From Sphingobacterium alimentarium (lineage in GTDB: Bacteria > Bacteroidota > Bacteroidia > Sphingobacteriales > Sphingobacteriaceae): 38,424 bases of DNA. This document shows positions 1 to 8,532 of this stretch, in pieces (positions within the stretch are counted from its first letter, which is position 1; each line of letters starts with the position of its first letter). The position numbers and the translations under genes were made by a program. Location of the stretch: positions 1 to 38,424 of the forward strand of contig NZ_SMBZ01000037.1 in NCBI RefSeq assembly GCF_004342685.1, given 5' to 3'. The notes beneath the pieces are model-generated. The model searched no databases. It had not been told where the DNA came from and saw only the letters and a list, made by a program, of their open reading frames with translations.

Positions 1-104
1 GTTGTAATTAAGCAAATGCCATATATCTCTAAATACAATGTTCTTGCTTAAGGAAGTTAAAATTTATTTGGTAAAGTCATAACAATCCTAAATAAGGAAA
101 AAAA

Positions 105-166
105 TGGCGATGGATTTATAAAGCAGGGATTGCTATATTTAATTCGCTAAAATTCCATCACCGCCA
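105..166 (+). promoter_or_regulatory. Hairpin covering the start of the IS4-type transposase
   Basis: The ten bases at 105-114 (tggcgatgga) can pair with 154-166 (tccatcaccgcca), with a three-base bulge. The right arm ends on the first base of the ATG at 166. Many insertion sequences use a hairpin over the transposase start so that transcripts entering from outside are poorly translated. That role here is inferred. The arms could instead be part of the terminal inverted repeat of the element. Confidence 0.35.
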
Positions 167-955
167 TGATAAATATAAACGTATTTTCTCAGATATTAGG
201 ACTAGTAGATCGCAATATTTTTAACAAATTTGTTCAACAATATCTATCCGATAAACATCACAAAGGGATCAATAGCTGGACACATTTTGTGAGTATGCTT
301 TTCTGCCATTTAACCTCTGCTGATTCCGTGCGTGATATTTCTAATGGTCTTCGTAGTGCTACAGGTAACATGAGTCATATGGGAATTTCTAGAACTCCTA
401 GCAAGTCGAACTTATCTTATATAAACAAACATCGAGATCATAGCCTATTCCGTGATCTGTATTATAAACTTTTGGATGATTTGTGGCGTAAAGATTCTCC
501 AAGACGCGCAGAGCTTAATAGGCTCAAGCGTAAAGTATATCTCATGGATGCTACTATTATTCCGTTATGTTTAAGTGTATTTGACCGGGCAAAATTTCGC
601 AGTGCTAAGGGAGCTGTGAAACTCATACCATACTTGATTATGATGGCTGTATACTTAGTTTGTGCATATTTCAGATGGCAAACAACATGAATCTAAGATC
701 GCTAAGACCATTTCATTTTCTAAGGGTTGTGTGGTCGTTGTGGATAGAGGCTACGTTGATTATGCTTGGATGAACGTTTTGGACAGCAACCAGAGATTCT
801 TTGTCACACGGAGTAAAAGTAACATGAAATATACTGTCGTGAAAACATTTCAAAGTGAAGCACTCAAGAACAGCGTAGGCCAGTCTTTATATTGCCATTT
901 ATACATATTGAGCCGATTTAAACAAACATTGAACTCAAATATAACAAAAATTTGA
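166..955 (+). pseudogene. IS4-family (DUF4372-type) transposase remnant, frameshifted and truncated
   Basis: The N-terminal half reads as a DUF4372/IS4 transposase, with the opening segment around FSQILGLVDRNIFNKFV and the first catalytic aspartate in the strand YLMDATIIPL. A second open frame from about 662 carries the second aspartate in the strand ending CVVVVDRGYVDY. The frames do not connect. A base appears to be missing near 624/625 (the frame should read KL-H-T-x-LDYDG) and another near 654-660. The 3' part stops at 955, before the E-containing YxxRWxIE segment that supplies the third catalytic residue. Family members are usually about 390-400 aa, so roughly a third is lost. It cannot encode an active transposase. 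Confidence 0.85.
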
Positions 956-982
956 GCCGATTAAGATAACTAATCGGCTCAA
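952..982. repeat. Perfect 12-bp inverted repeat, terminator-like
   Basis: ttgagccgatta at 952-963 is matched exactly by its reverse complement at 971-982, with a 7-base loop. A further direct copy of the first 11 bases lies at 908-918, inside the transposase remnant tail. The hairpin sits between the 3' ends of the plus-strand transposase remnant and the minus-strand broken gene at 988-1229. It could be a shared terminator, but there is no strong T-run on either side. Alternatively it marks an old insertion junction. Confidence 0.5.
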
Positions 983-987
983 TAGAA

Positions 988-1229
988 CTAAAAAATTAAT
1001 TTACCGTCCCTAAGAATCACTTGAGCGTTAAGATTAAAACCACCACTTTCATTCTTGACAAATGAATAATCTATTCCACGATTTTCAAACTGATTTCATA
1101 ACGCCTCAAGAAAATATGCACGGGCGCTCACCCATCCACGATTACCAACCTCGCGATTAAAACGCGCTACTAATTGCTGATCTGATAGCGTTGCTAATTG
1201 CGATCAAATTTTTCAATTAAATTTTTCAT
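988..1229 (-). pseudogene. Broken small hypothetical gene of accessory-DNA type
   Basis: Read on the minus strand from an ATG at 1229, the product begins MKNLIEKFDR. After a one-base frame change near 1200 it continues as LATLSDQQLVARFNREVGNR, then an aromatic- and acid-rich stretch, and ends RDGKLIF at the stop at 988-990. An in-frame TGA lies about half way, after the residues YFLEAL. The span of 242 bases is not a multiple of three. Despite the lesions, the codons on both sides read as sensible protein of about 80 aa. I have seen similar short proteins in Bacteroidota mobile DNA, but the function is unknown to me. The gene is downstream of and co-directional with the umuC remnant, which suggests one decayed cargo block. 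Confidence 0.6.
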
Positions 1230-1416
1230 TTTTTTGATACTTTAAATCATTAAATACTATCAATCATTAAGACTAAGGGAGTGACCAAATTTTTGACTGA
1301 ACAGCCCTCATCGCTTGACCACCGTGGTTGGTTAAACTCGGTTGGTGTACATAATTGTACTCTTGATGATTGAATTATGCCCTAAAGATAGATTTTTTTT
1401 TATTTTCAAAAAAACA

Positions 1417-2080
1417 TCACACCCTGATCGTAATAATATCTTTAATATCAGTAGTATATTTTGGTGAAAGAAGATCTTGACGCATTTTCCATTTTTGCTT
1501 ATCCTGAATATCTAGACGTACCGTATTAGTTCCATACTTTTTGTTCAAATTGTCCTAAACATTCATTAGTGGATCGTGACGCTTATCTCTTTTATCAAAT
1601 AAAGTTTCTTGCTCTACAGATTCGGGAGAAAGGTCTTGAACGATAACACCTGCTTTCTTATATAAATACCCTGTCTTGAAAATTCGTTTTAGAGCAATAC
1701 TAGCACATAATGCGCTAAATCTATACTTGAATTTGTAGAAAATGGTAAATCGATATTTATGCTATTGTAATATTTTTTCTGATTTTCTCGAAAAGGATTA
1801 GTCATCACAAAAACCTGTAAGGATTTACAATGCGAATGTTGTCTCCTTAATTTCTCCCCACAATGGCAGCGAAATTAATCACACGTTGGTTGAGGTCGTC
1901 AAATTTTCCAACCATAACATCAAAACTTCGTGTAGTAGCAATATTCTTTTTGTCTTGTACCTCTTCCAAGTTCAAGGTTTCTATGCCCGAAAGATCACGC
2001 TTGAGTCGTAAGCCTAAGATAGATAGATTTTTCTGTACCCAGACATCATTCATCTGCACAAAATCATAGGCCTGTCTATA
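1417..2080 (-). pseudogene. umuC: Y-family DNA polymerase (UmuC) C-terminal remnant
   Basis: Minus-strand reading, joined across frames, gives the C-terminal half of an error-prone Y-family polymerase. It runs from the helix-hairpin region (QAYDFVQMNDVWVQKNLSIL), through LEEVQDKKNIATTRSF and CGEKLRRQHSHCKSLQVFV, to the little-finger and tail segments GYLYKKAGVIVQDLSPE, LFDKRDKR and KWKMRQDLLSPKYTT. A one-base deletion near 1865 breaks FAA from CGEK. Another near 1697 breaks the segment before ALKRIF. A TAG stands at 1555-1557. UmuC proteins are about 420 aa; here about 220 codons remain and the catalytic palm is missing. The 5' break lies at about 2080, next to a repeat cluster. Such genes are common cargo of transferred DNA. 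This copy is dead. Confidence 0.85.
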
Positions 2081-2081
2081 A

Positions 2082-2158
2082 CGGAGGTCAATGGGCCAGT
2101 TGATTCGGTTTGATTTGCCAATTATTTCGGAGGTCAATGGGCCAAATCCCTCCGAAAT
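2082..2158. repeat. Repeat cluster at the broken end of umuC, possible IS21-like terminus
   Basis: The 17-base sequence cggaggtcaatgggcca occurs at 2082-2098 and again at 2128-2144, 46 bases apart. In addition, atttcggagg at 2124-2133 is the exact reverse complement of 2149-2158, making a 10-bp stem with a 15-base loop 21 bases past the mnmE stop. Multiple short repeats at an element end are typical of IS21-family sequences, and the umuC reading starts abruptly beside the outer copy. A solo IS end is therefore my preferred reading, but it is only an inference. The stem could also serve as a terminator for mnmE, though no T-run follows. Confidence 0.45.
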
Positions 2159-2178
2159 ATCCAATCGTTAATCACATT

Positions 2179-3558
2179 TTATTTGCCGATACAAAACTTG
2201 GAAAATATATTATCCAATAAATCATCCGTAGTCACTGTACCTGTAATTTCGCCCAGGTGATGTAGGGCTTGGCGAATGTCCATAGCTAAGAAGTCCGAAG
2301 TTACAGGGTTGTCAATACCATACAATACTTTCTCCAAAGATGACTGGGTATGCTGTAAAGCTTCGACGTGACGGATATTCGTGACTAGCACATCGTCTGT
2401 GTTAATATTGGAAAGATTTACTTGACGTAGCAACTCATCCTTGAGTTCTTCAATGCCAAGTTGTTCTTTGGCAGAAATATACAGAGGCTGTAGACTTTCG
2501 TATTCTTTACGCATATCCGCGCTAAGTAAATCAGCCTTATTAATTATCGTCACAAAAGGTATGGACAGATCTTTAATCTCCAAAATCTGTTGCTGTACGG
2601 CTTCTATCTTATCTTGTGTAGGATCGAATAAGTAGACTATCAGTCGGGCTTGCTTCATCTTTTCTAGCGTACGCTCCACCCCTTTGGCCTCGATAATATC
2701 GGAGGTCTCACGGATACCTGCCGTATCTATAAAACGGAAAGTCACGCCTTTGATATTGATCTCGTCTTCTATCGTGTCACGTGTCGTACCAGCGATATCC
2801 GAAACGATGGCGCGTTCTTCATTCAATAAGGCATTCAATAAGGTGGATTTGCCCACATTCGGCTTGCCGGCAATAACAACAGGCACACCATTTTTCAGGA
2901 CATTCCCTTGCTCAAAAGATTGAATCAACCGTTGTATCACACTATATATCTGCTGGATAAGATTTTTGAGCTGATCGCGATTGGCAAATTCAACATCTTC
3001 TTCGGCAAAGTCAAGCTCCAGTTCGATCAAAGAAGCAAAATGTACCAGATCCTCACGCAGTTTTTTCAACTGATTGGAGAAGCCACCACGCATTTGCTGC
3101 ATCGCAATTTGGTGTGATGCCGCCGAATTGGAAGCAATCAAATCGGCTACGGCCTCGGCTTGCGATAGGTCTAACCCGCCATTTAAGAAAGCACGTAATG
3201 TGAATTCTCCGGGACGCGCCGCACGTGCTCCATGACGGATCAGCAGGTGGATGACGCGCTCGATAATGTATTTGGAATTGTGCGTGGATATTTCGACAGA
3301 ATTTTCTTTGGTGTACGAATTGGGCCCTACAAATAGGGAAACCAACACTTCATCAATAATTTCAGCGCCATCTCGGATCGTACCGAAATGTAATGTATGT
3401 GATGGTTGTTGCGTGAGATCTTTACCCTTAAAAACAGTATTCACTAGGCTAATTGCATCTGTTCCGGAAACCCGAATCACCGCAATAGCACCTTGTGTAC
3501 CGGGTGAAGTAGCTAGTGCGACAATTGTATCTTGCGTATTGGATGTACTTACTGACAT
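2179..3558 (-). CDS. mnmE: tRNA modification GTPase MnmE (TrmE)
   Basis: MnmE works with MnmG to modify the wobble uridine (position 34) of certain tRNAs to 5-carboxymethylaminomethyl-uridine in the cytoplasm. The 459-residue product has the family's usual length and order. It has an N-terminal formyl-THF-binding domain to about residue 120, including RPGEFTLRAFLNG. A helical region follows, then an inserted G domain with P-loop GKPNVGKS at 231-238, TTRD at 258-261, DTAG at 278-281 and NKAD. The C-terminus is FCIGK, whose cysteine is conserved in active MnmE. The only ATG near the conserved DTIVALATSPG start is at 3558. The gene appears intact although it borders decayed accessory DNA on its 3' side. 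It is divergent from the FecR gene. Confidence 0.97.
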   Translation of the reverse strand: MSVSTSNTQDTIVALATSPGTQGAIAVIRVSGTDAISLVNTVFKGKDLTQQPSHTLHFGTIRDGAEIIDEVLVSLFVGPNSYTKENSVEISTHNSKYIIERVIHLLIRHGARAARPGEFTLRAFLNGGLDLSQAEAVADLIASNSAASHQIAMQQMRGGFSNQLKKLREDLVHFASLIELELDFAEEDVEFANRDQLKNLIQQIYSVIQRLIQSFEQGNVLKNGVPVVIAGKPNVGKSTLLNALLNEERAIVSDIAGTTRDTIEDEINIKGVTFRFIDTAGIRETSDIIEAKGVERTLEKMKQARLIVYLFDPTQDKIEAVQQQILEIKDLSIPFVTIINKADLLSADMRKEYESLQPLYISAKEQLGIEELKDELLRQVNLSNINTDDVLVTNIRHVEALQHTQSSLEKVLYGIDNPVTSDFLAMDIRQALHHLGEITGTVTTDDLLDNIFSKFCIGK

Positions 3559-3562
3559 GGCA

Positions 3563-3570
3563 CAAAGTTA
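3563..3570 (-). promoter_or_regulatory. Putative -7 box of the mnmE promoter
   Basis: On the minus strand the bases TAACTTTG match the Bacteroidota -7 consensus TAnnTTTG exactly. The box ends only four bases before the mnmE ATG. If used, transcription would begin at or next to the start codon, giving a leaderless or nearly leaderless message. No clear TTTG -33 element is seen about 19 bases upstream, so use of this box is uncertain. Confidence 0.4.
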
Positions 3571-3760
3571 TGAAATTTTAAAGGCTGTAGAAATTTATTC
3601 GAAGAAGCCTTATAAGTCAATAAAAGACAATATATAATAAATGATAAGATAGGAATGAATCCAGCAATGTCCTATTGGCTTCGGCTCTAAAAAGAATTTA
3701 ATTTTTCTGCTAAGGTTTACTTATAATATTCGTTAGTACTGTATAACCATTATAAACGAA

Positions 3761-4978
3761 ATGTCGACTTCTTCTGAATTAGCATTATTGCTAAAAAAAT
3801 ATATTGATGGATCAATTCTACCGGCCGAGCAACAACAGCTAGAAAAATATCTGGCCGATGATGTCTTATTGAAGGAATATGTTGAACATCTATTGCAGGA
3901 TGATGCCTTAATTGCTGATTATGAAGATTGGCTAGCATCCCGAAGGTTGATGGACGAGGAATTGCTCGAAAGCATTAAAAACCAAACTCTTAAGCGCATA
4001 CAACCAAGCTCCATGAGCGCGGATAATGAACAATCTCATTCCTCGAAACAATATTATACACGATTGCTACGCATCGTAGCCAGTACAGCAGCAGCTATTG
4101 CCCTCTTTGTGGGATTATGGTTCGTTTACCAGCAATCATTCAGCGAAAGTAGCATTCCAGTTAGTCAAGTAAATCTCGCTCCTGCAATAAATAAGACCAC
4201 ATTAACCTTATCCACTGGCGAAAAGATAGAGCTACGCAATGACAAACAAGGTATTATGCTCAATGAGGGACTTAGCTATACCGACGGGTCCTCTGTCGCT
4301 AACCTAGAAGAGAGTGAACTGCGAAAACTAAAAGCCACTATACATGTGCCCAAAGGCAGCACCTATCGCGTGGTATTAGCGGACGGAAGCCGTGTCGTGC
4401 TTAATGCCATGTCTACATTCACCTATCCCCTAGTCTTTGGGCAGAATGCTAGAGAGGTAACACTTTCGGGAGAAGGATATTTTGAAATAGCGAAAAAAAT
4501 GCAAGCTGGCAAGAGAGTTCCTTTTATCGTACACACCGCCCATCAGCAAGTAACAGTAACAGGTACCCAGTTTAATATACGTGCCTATTCCGATGAAGCG
4601 AATACGATCAGTACACTCCTGGAGGGTGGAATAACGGTAAGCAATGGAAAACAGCAAGTTCATCTCCTACCTAATGAGCAAGCGAGCACATCTCCAAGTG
4701 GTATTGAAAAGCAAGCTGTGGATGCATCAACATACATCGCCTGGACGAAAGATAAATTCCTTTTCCATGAGACAGAGCTCGCAGAAGTATTGGCCGATAT
4801 TGGCCGTTGGTATGATATTAAAATTCAAGATCAAAGAAACCGTGACGACATGCATTTTTATGGGGAAATAGCCCGCAACAAAAAATTAAGTGAAGTTTTG
4901 CTTTTGTTGGAAAAAAGCGGGGTAAAATTCCAAATTAAAAAGCAAGGCGTACAACACTTTCTATATGTAATTAAATAA
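3761..4978 (+). CDS. FecR-family anti-sigma factor
   Basis: This is a membrane anti-sigma factor that should hold an ECF sigma factor inactive until a SusC-type receptor signals. The 405-residue product has a cytoplasmic helical N-terminus (about 1-105) and one membrane segment near 107-126 (RIVASTAAAIALFVGLWFVY). The periplasmic FecR domain spans about 195-300 and includes VPKGSTYRVVLADGSRVVLN and GEGYFEIAKK. The C-terminal DUF4974 domain is at about 328-405. The gene lies 57 bases before the SusC gene, same strand. The cognate sigma gene is normally directly upstream; here that place is empty and divergent mnmE follows. The candidate partner is the ECF gene at 11253. Confidence 0.93.
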   Translation: MSTSSELALLLKKYIDGSILPAEQQQLEKYLADDVLLKEYVEHLLQDDALIADYEDWLASRRLMDEELLESIKNQTLKRIQPSSMSADNEQSHSSKQYYTRLLRIVASTAAAIALFVGLWFVYQQSFSESSIPVSQVNLAPAINKTTLTLSTGEKIELRNDKQGIMLNEGLSYTDGSSVANLEESELRKLKATIHVPKGSTYRVVLADGSRVVLNAMSTFTYPLVFGQNAREVTLSGEGYFEIAKKMQAGKRVPFIVHTAHQQVTVTGTQFNIRAYSDEANTISTLLEGGITVSNGKQQVHLLPNEQASTSPSGIEKQAVDASTYIAWTKDKFLFHETELAEVLADIGRWYDIKIQDQRNRDDMHFYGEIARNKKLSEVLLLLEKSGVKFQIKKQGVQHFLYVIK

Positions 4979-5035
4979 CCAAAGAACAACTCGCGAAGAA
5001 ACTAAACAATGTAAACACAATAATGAGAACTAAAC

Positions 5036-8000
5036 ATGATGACACCTATTACTCAGAAATTTAAGGATAAAGGTTTTTCGGAATCTTTATCTAATTGGAT
5101 GCTGCCAGTTAAGATGACCATAATGTTCACCTTACTTTGCTGCTTTCAGGTATCAGCTTTCCATGGATACGCTCAAAACATCACTATTCGAGCTAAAAAT
5201 ACACCGCTCATTAAAGTGATGCAATCGATCCAAGCACAACATGGCATTCCATTTTTGCTCAATGGGAAAGATATATCAAAGACTACGCTAAGCGCAGATA
5301 TTGTAAATACGCCGCTTGACAAAGCGCTGGACCAGCTCCTTACTCCCAAATACATCGATTGGGAAATGGTAGATGGCACCCTTATATTAAAAAGAGCTAC
5401 AGCTAAAAGACAATTGTCAAATAGCACAAATTTCAGTGCAGCGCAACAATCCCGCACCCTACAGGGCCGAGTTACGGATCCACCAGGCAATCCCATAGCG
5501 GGTGCTACTGTTGTAATCGTGGGTACTAATGCTGGGGCTACTTCAGATGGCCAGGGAAACTTTAGTATTGAAGTACGCAACACGCCCGCACGTTTACAAG
5601 TCCGGTATATCGGTTACGAAACGGCTGAAATGACCATCAGCAACCAAACGACCGTACAAATTACATTGACACCGGCGAATGATAGCATGGAAGAAGTGGT
5701 AGTAGTTGGTTACGGTACATTGAAAAAGAAATTGACTACGGGATCTACTATTCAGGTGAAAGGAGATGACTTGACAAAACTCAGTACGCCTAATATTCTA
5801 GAAAGTTTGCAAAGTCAGGCTCCAGGGGTGCAAATCACCCAAAATTCAGGGATGCCGGGTGAAAGCTTTAAAGTTACTATTCGCGGATTGGGAACTATTG
5901 GTAACTCCTCACCGCTGTATGTTATTGACGGTATTCCAGGAGGAAGTATTGATATGCTTAATCCATCAGACATCGAAAGTATTGATATCCTAAAAGATGC
6001 TGCCTCAGCAGCAATTTATGGATCCCGTGCGGCCAACGGTGTGGTCCTTGTGACCACCAAACAAGGTAAATCGGGACGTACGCAAGTCCATCTCGACAAT
6101 TACGTTGGTTTTCAGAATGCCTATAAACTTCCTTCGCTCTTGACAGCCAAAGAATACATGATTATACAAGATGAGCGTAGATTCAATGAAGGCGCTGCAC
6201 CTTATGACTGGGCCACGCTTATTCCAAAGCAATACCAACAAATTGAAGATGGTACCTGGAATGGCACCAACTGGTTGAAAGAAATAAGCAATAAAGATGC
6301 GCTTTTGCAGAATTTATCGTTTAATATGATGGGTGGTAACGAACAGTCTAAATTTTCCATAGGCTATTCCTTATCTAATCGGGATGGCATAATGGGCGCT
6401 CCCGTTGAACCTGATTTTCAACGTCATACCGCCCGCATTAATTCAGAACATATCCTATATAAAAACGACCGCTTTGATGTAATTAAGTTTGGAGAAAACG
6501 TAAACTATAGCTATAGCAACCGCTCTGGTATTGGTATCGGAAATATATATTGGAATGACGTGCACAATATGCTTGTAGGCAATCCTTTACTTCCAATTTA
6601 CGATAGTGAGGGAAATTTTTACGACCAATTGGACAAAGTGGCTGATGGTTGGGTATTGGATGGTGCCACAGCCAACCCTGCTGCAGAGATGTATTACAGA
6701 CGTGGACAGAATCTTTCCAAAAACCATAACCTGTCGGCCAATGCCTATTTGGAAGTACAACCTATTGAGGGATTAAAATGGCGCACCAATTTTGGCTACC
6801 GAATGAGTGCTTCTTCGTACCGTCAATACACACCTACATACCAACTTTCCACGACGCTCACCAATCCTATTGATGACATTTCTCAAAATCAGAGTTTAGG
6901 TTATAACTGGGTGTTGGAAAACACGCTGAGCTACGGTTTTCAACCTATACAAGAACACCAACTTGATGTGGTGATCGGACAATCGATAGAAAAGGGTGGT
7001 TTGGGTGAAGGCTTAAGTGTAACTACAGCCAACTCATCCTTCCCCGGACAATGGGACAAAGCTTTCGTGGGCAATGGTCAAGGTTATGAAAACTTCATTC
7101 CCGCAGTGGGTGGTATACAGTGGCCAGCAGGTAGATTATCCTCCTTTTTTGGTAGGGCAAATTACAATGTAAAAGAGACCTATATGGCATCTTTTACCTT
7201 ACGTGCGGACGGCTCCTCAAATTTTGCAAGAGGCAACCGTTGGGGATATTTCCCCTCTGCTTCTGCGGGCTGGATTCTTTCTAATGAATCCTTCCTCCAG
7301 GACAATAGTACCATTGATTTCTTTAAATTAAGAGCGTCTTGGGGACAAAATGGTAATGCCAGCATCTCTCCTTTTCAATACTTAGCGACAATCGCTATCA
7401 ATCAAAAGAATGGCTATTACTTTGGAGACAACAAATCCTCCCTTATCCGTGGAGCATACCCGGACATTTTGCCTAATCCAGATATCACTTGGGAGACTTC
7501 AGAGCAAATAAATATTGGTTTTGACGCACGTTTTGTAAATAATCGATTAAATGTAGTATTTGATTGGTACAAAAAAACTACAAAAGACTGGTTGGTTCAA
7601 GCTCCTGTACTCGCAATCTTTGGTACGAGTGCTCCGTTTATCAACGGTGGTGATGTTGAAAACAAAGGTATTGAGTTCGGCTTAAATTGGAATGACAATG
7701 CCGGTGAATTCACTTACGGAGTAGGAATCAATGGCGCATTCAACAAAAATAAAGTATTGCGCATTGCCAACACCGAAGGTATCATCCATGGTGAACCGAA
7801 CGTCTTGAGTCAATCCACCACAGAGATGTACCGTGCGCAAGTAGACTATCCTATTGGTTATTTCTATGGCTACAAGACAGCAGGTATTTTCCAAAATCAA
7901 CAGCAGATTGATGAGCTACGTGCACAAGGCCATGGTGTCTTGGCATCCTCTCAGCCAGGCGACGTAATCTTTGTGGATTATAATGGTGACGGACAAATTA

Positions 8001-8527
8001 CAGATTTGGACAAAACCATGATCGGTAACCCGCATCCCGATTTCAGTGGAGGTATGAATTTAAATTTTGGGTACAAAGGTTTTGATCTGAATGTGACTGC
8101 TATAGGATCTTTTGGTCATCAAATTGCTAAATCTTATAGATCATTCGCCGACAGCCCGCTACAAAATTATACAACAGAGATTTTTCAACGCTGGCATGGT
8201 GAGGGCACGAGCAATCGTTATCCACGATTGACCAATGGCGCGCATCCAAATACCTTAAATATATCGGATATCTATATCGAAGATGGTGACTTTGTCAAAA
8301 TCCAAAACATAACATTGGGCTATGACTTCAAGCGCCTATGGAATAAAGCTCCATTTGCACAAGCAAGATTTTATGCCACTGTTCAAAATTTGGTCACATT
8401 CACAAACTATAGCGGTATGGACCCTGAAATCGGGTATGGATACGATGCCTCATGGGTGTCTGGCATTGACTTGGGTTTCTACCCGCAGCCACGTACGGTG
8501 ATGTTTGGTCTTAACCTTAAATTTTAA
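5036..8527 (+). CDS. SusC/RagA-family TonB-dependent outer-membrane receptor with STN domain
   Basis: This is an outer-membrane transporter that imports glycan fragments or similar ligands using TonB energy, in complex with a SusD lipoprotein. The 1163 residues show a signal peptide ending near AYAQ-type residues 45-47. An STN signalling domain (about 48-122) begins NITIRAKNTPLIKVMQSI. A carboxypeptidase-regulatory-like domain (about 140-220) contains GRVTDPPGNPIAGATV. The SusC junction VVVVGYG is near 222-227. The plug carries YVIDGIPGG and AAIYGSRAANGVVLVTT, and a long beta-barrel ends PRTVMFGLNLKF. The STN domain marks it as a receptor that signals to a FecR protein, and a FecR gene lies immediately upstream. 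The start was taken at 5036 because it keeps a full signal peptide. The SusD gene follows after five bases. Confidence 0.96.
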   Translation: MMTPITQKFKDKGFSESLSNWMLPVKMTIMFTLLCCFQVSAFHGYAQNITIRAKNTPLIKVMQSIQAQHGIPFLLNGKDISKTTLSADIVNTPLDKALDQLLTPKYIDWEMVDGTLILKRATAKRQLSNSTNFSAAQQSRTLQGRVTDPPGNPIAGATVVIVGTNAGATSDGQGNFSIEVRNTPARLQVRYIGYETAEMTISNQTTVQITLTPANDSMEEVVVVGYGTLKKKLTTGSTIQVKGDDLTKLSTPNILESLQSQAPGVQITQNSGMPGESFKVTIRGLGTIGNSSPLYVIDGIPGGSIDMLNPSDIESIDILKDAASAAIYGSRAANGVVLVTTKQGKSGRTQVHLDNYVGFQNAYKLPSLLTAKEYMIIQDERRFNEGAAPYDWATLIPKQYQQIEDGTWNGTNWLKEISNKDALLQNLSFNMMGGNEQSKFSIGYSLSNRDGIMGAPVEPDFQRHTARINSEHILYKNDRFDVIKFGENVNYSYSNRSGIGIGNIYWNDVHNMLVGNPLLPIYDSEGNFYDQLDKVADGWVLDGATANPAAEMYYRRGQNLSKNHNLSANAYLEVQPIEGLKWRTNFGYRMSASSYRQYTPTYQLSTTLTNPIDDISQNQSLGYNWVLENTLSYGFQPIQEHQLDVVIGQSIEKGGLGEGLSVTTANSSFPGQWDKAFVGNGQGYENFIPAVGGIQWPAGRLSSFFGRANYNVKETYMASFTLRADGSSNFARGNRWGYFPSASAGWILSNESFLQDNSTIDFFKLRASWGQNGNASISPFQYLATIAINQKNGYYFGDNKSSLIRGAYPDILPNPDITWETSEQINIGFDARFVNNRLNVVFDWYKKTTKDWLVQAPVLAIFGTSAPFINGGDVENKGIEFGLNWNDNAGEFTYGVGINGAFNKNKVLRIANTEGIIHGEPNVLSQSTTEMYRAQVDYPIGYFYGYKTAGIFQNQQQIDELRAQGHGVLASSQPGDVIFVDYNGDGQITDLDKTMIGNPHPDFSGGMNLNFGYKGFDLNVTAIGSFGHQIAKSYRSFADSPLQNYTTEIFQRWHGEGTSNRYPRLTNGAHPNTLNISDIYIEDGDFVKIQNITLGYDFKRLWNKAPFAQARFYATVQNLVTFTNYSGMDPEIGYGYDASWVSGIDLGFYPQPRTVMFGLNLKF

Positions 8528-8532
8528 AGAAG

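Noticed and set aside
1230..1416. Possible short gene or element end between the small broken gene and umuC
   Set aside because: Only short imperfect repeats (ggttggt twice, accaccgtggt) were seen; no frame or known end could be supported.
1863..2069. 68-codon plus-strand frame over the umuC remnant
   Set aside because: The minus strand here reads clear UmuC residues; the plus frame has no recognisable content.
3251..3637. 128-codon open frame on the plus strand opposite the mnmE start
   Set aside because: It lies fully antisense to the conserved N-terminus of MnmE for most of its length, has low-complexity Thr/Ser-rich content and matches nothing known. It is a shadow of a strongly coding region.
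5173..5583. 136-codon open frame antisense to the SusC gene
   Set aside because: It overlaps the STN and regulatory domains of SusC, whose coding on the plus strand is certain.
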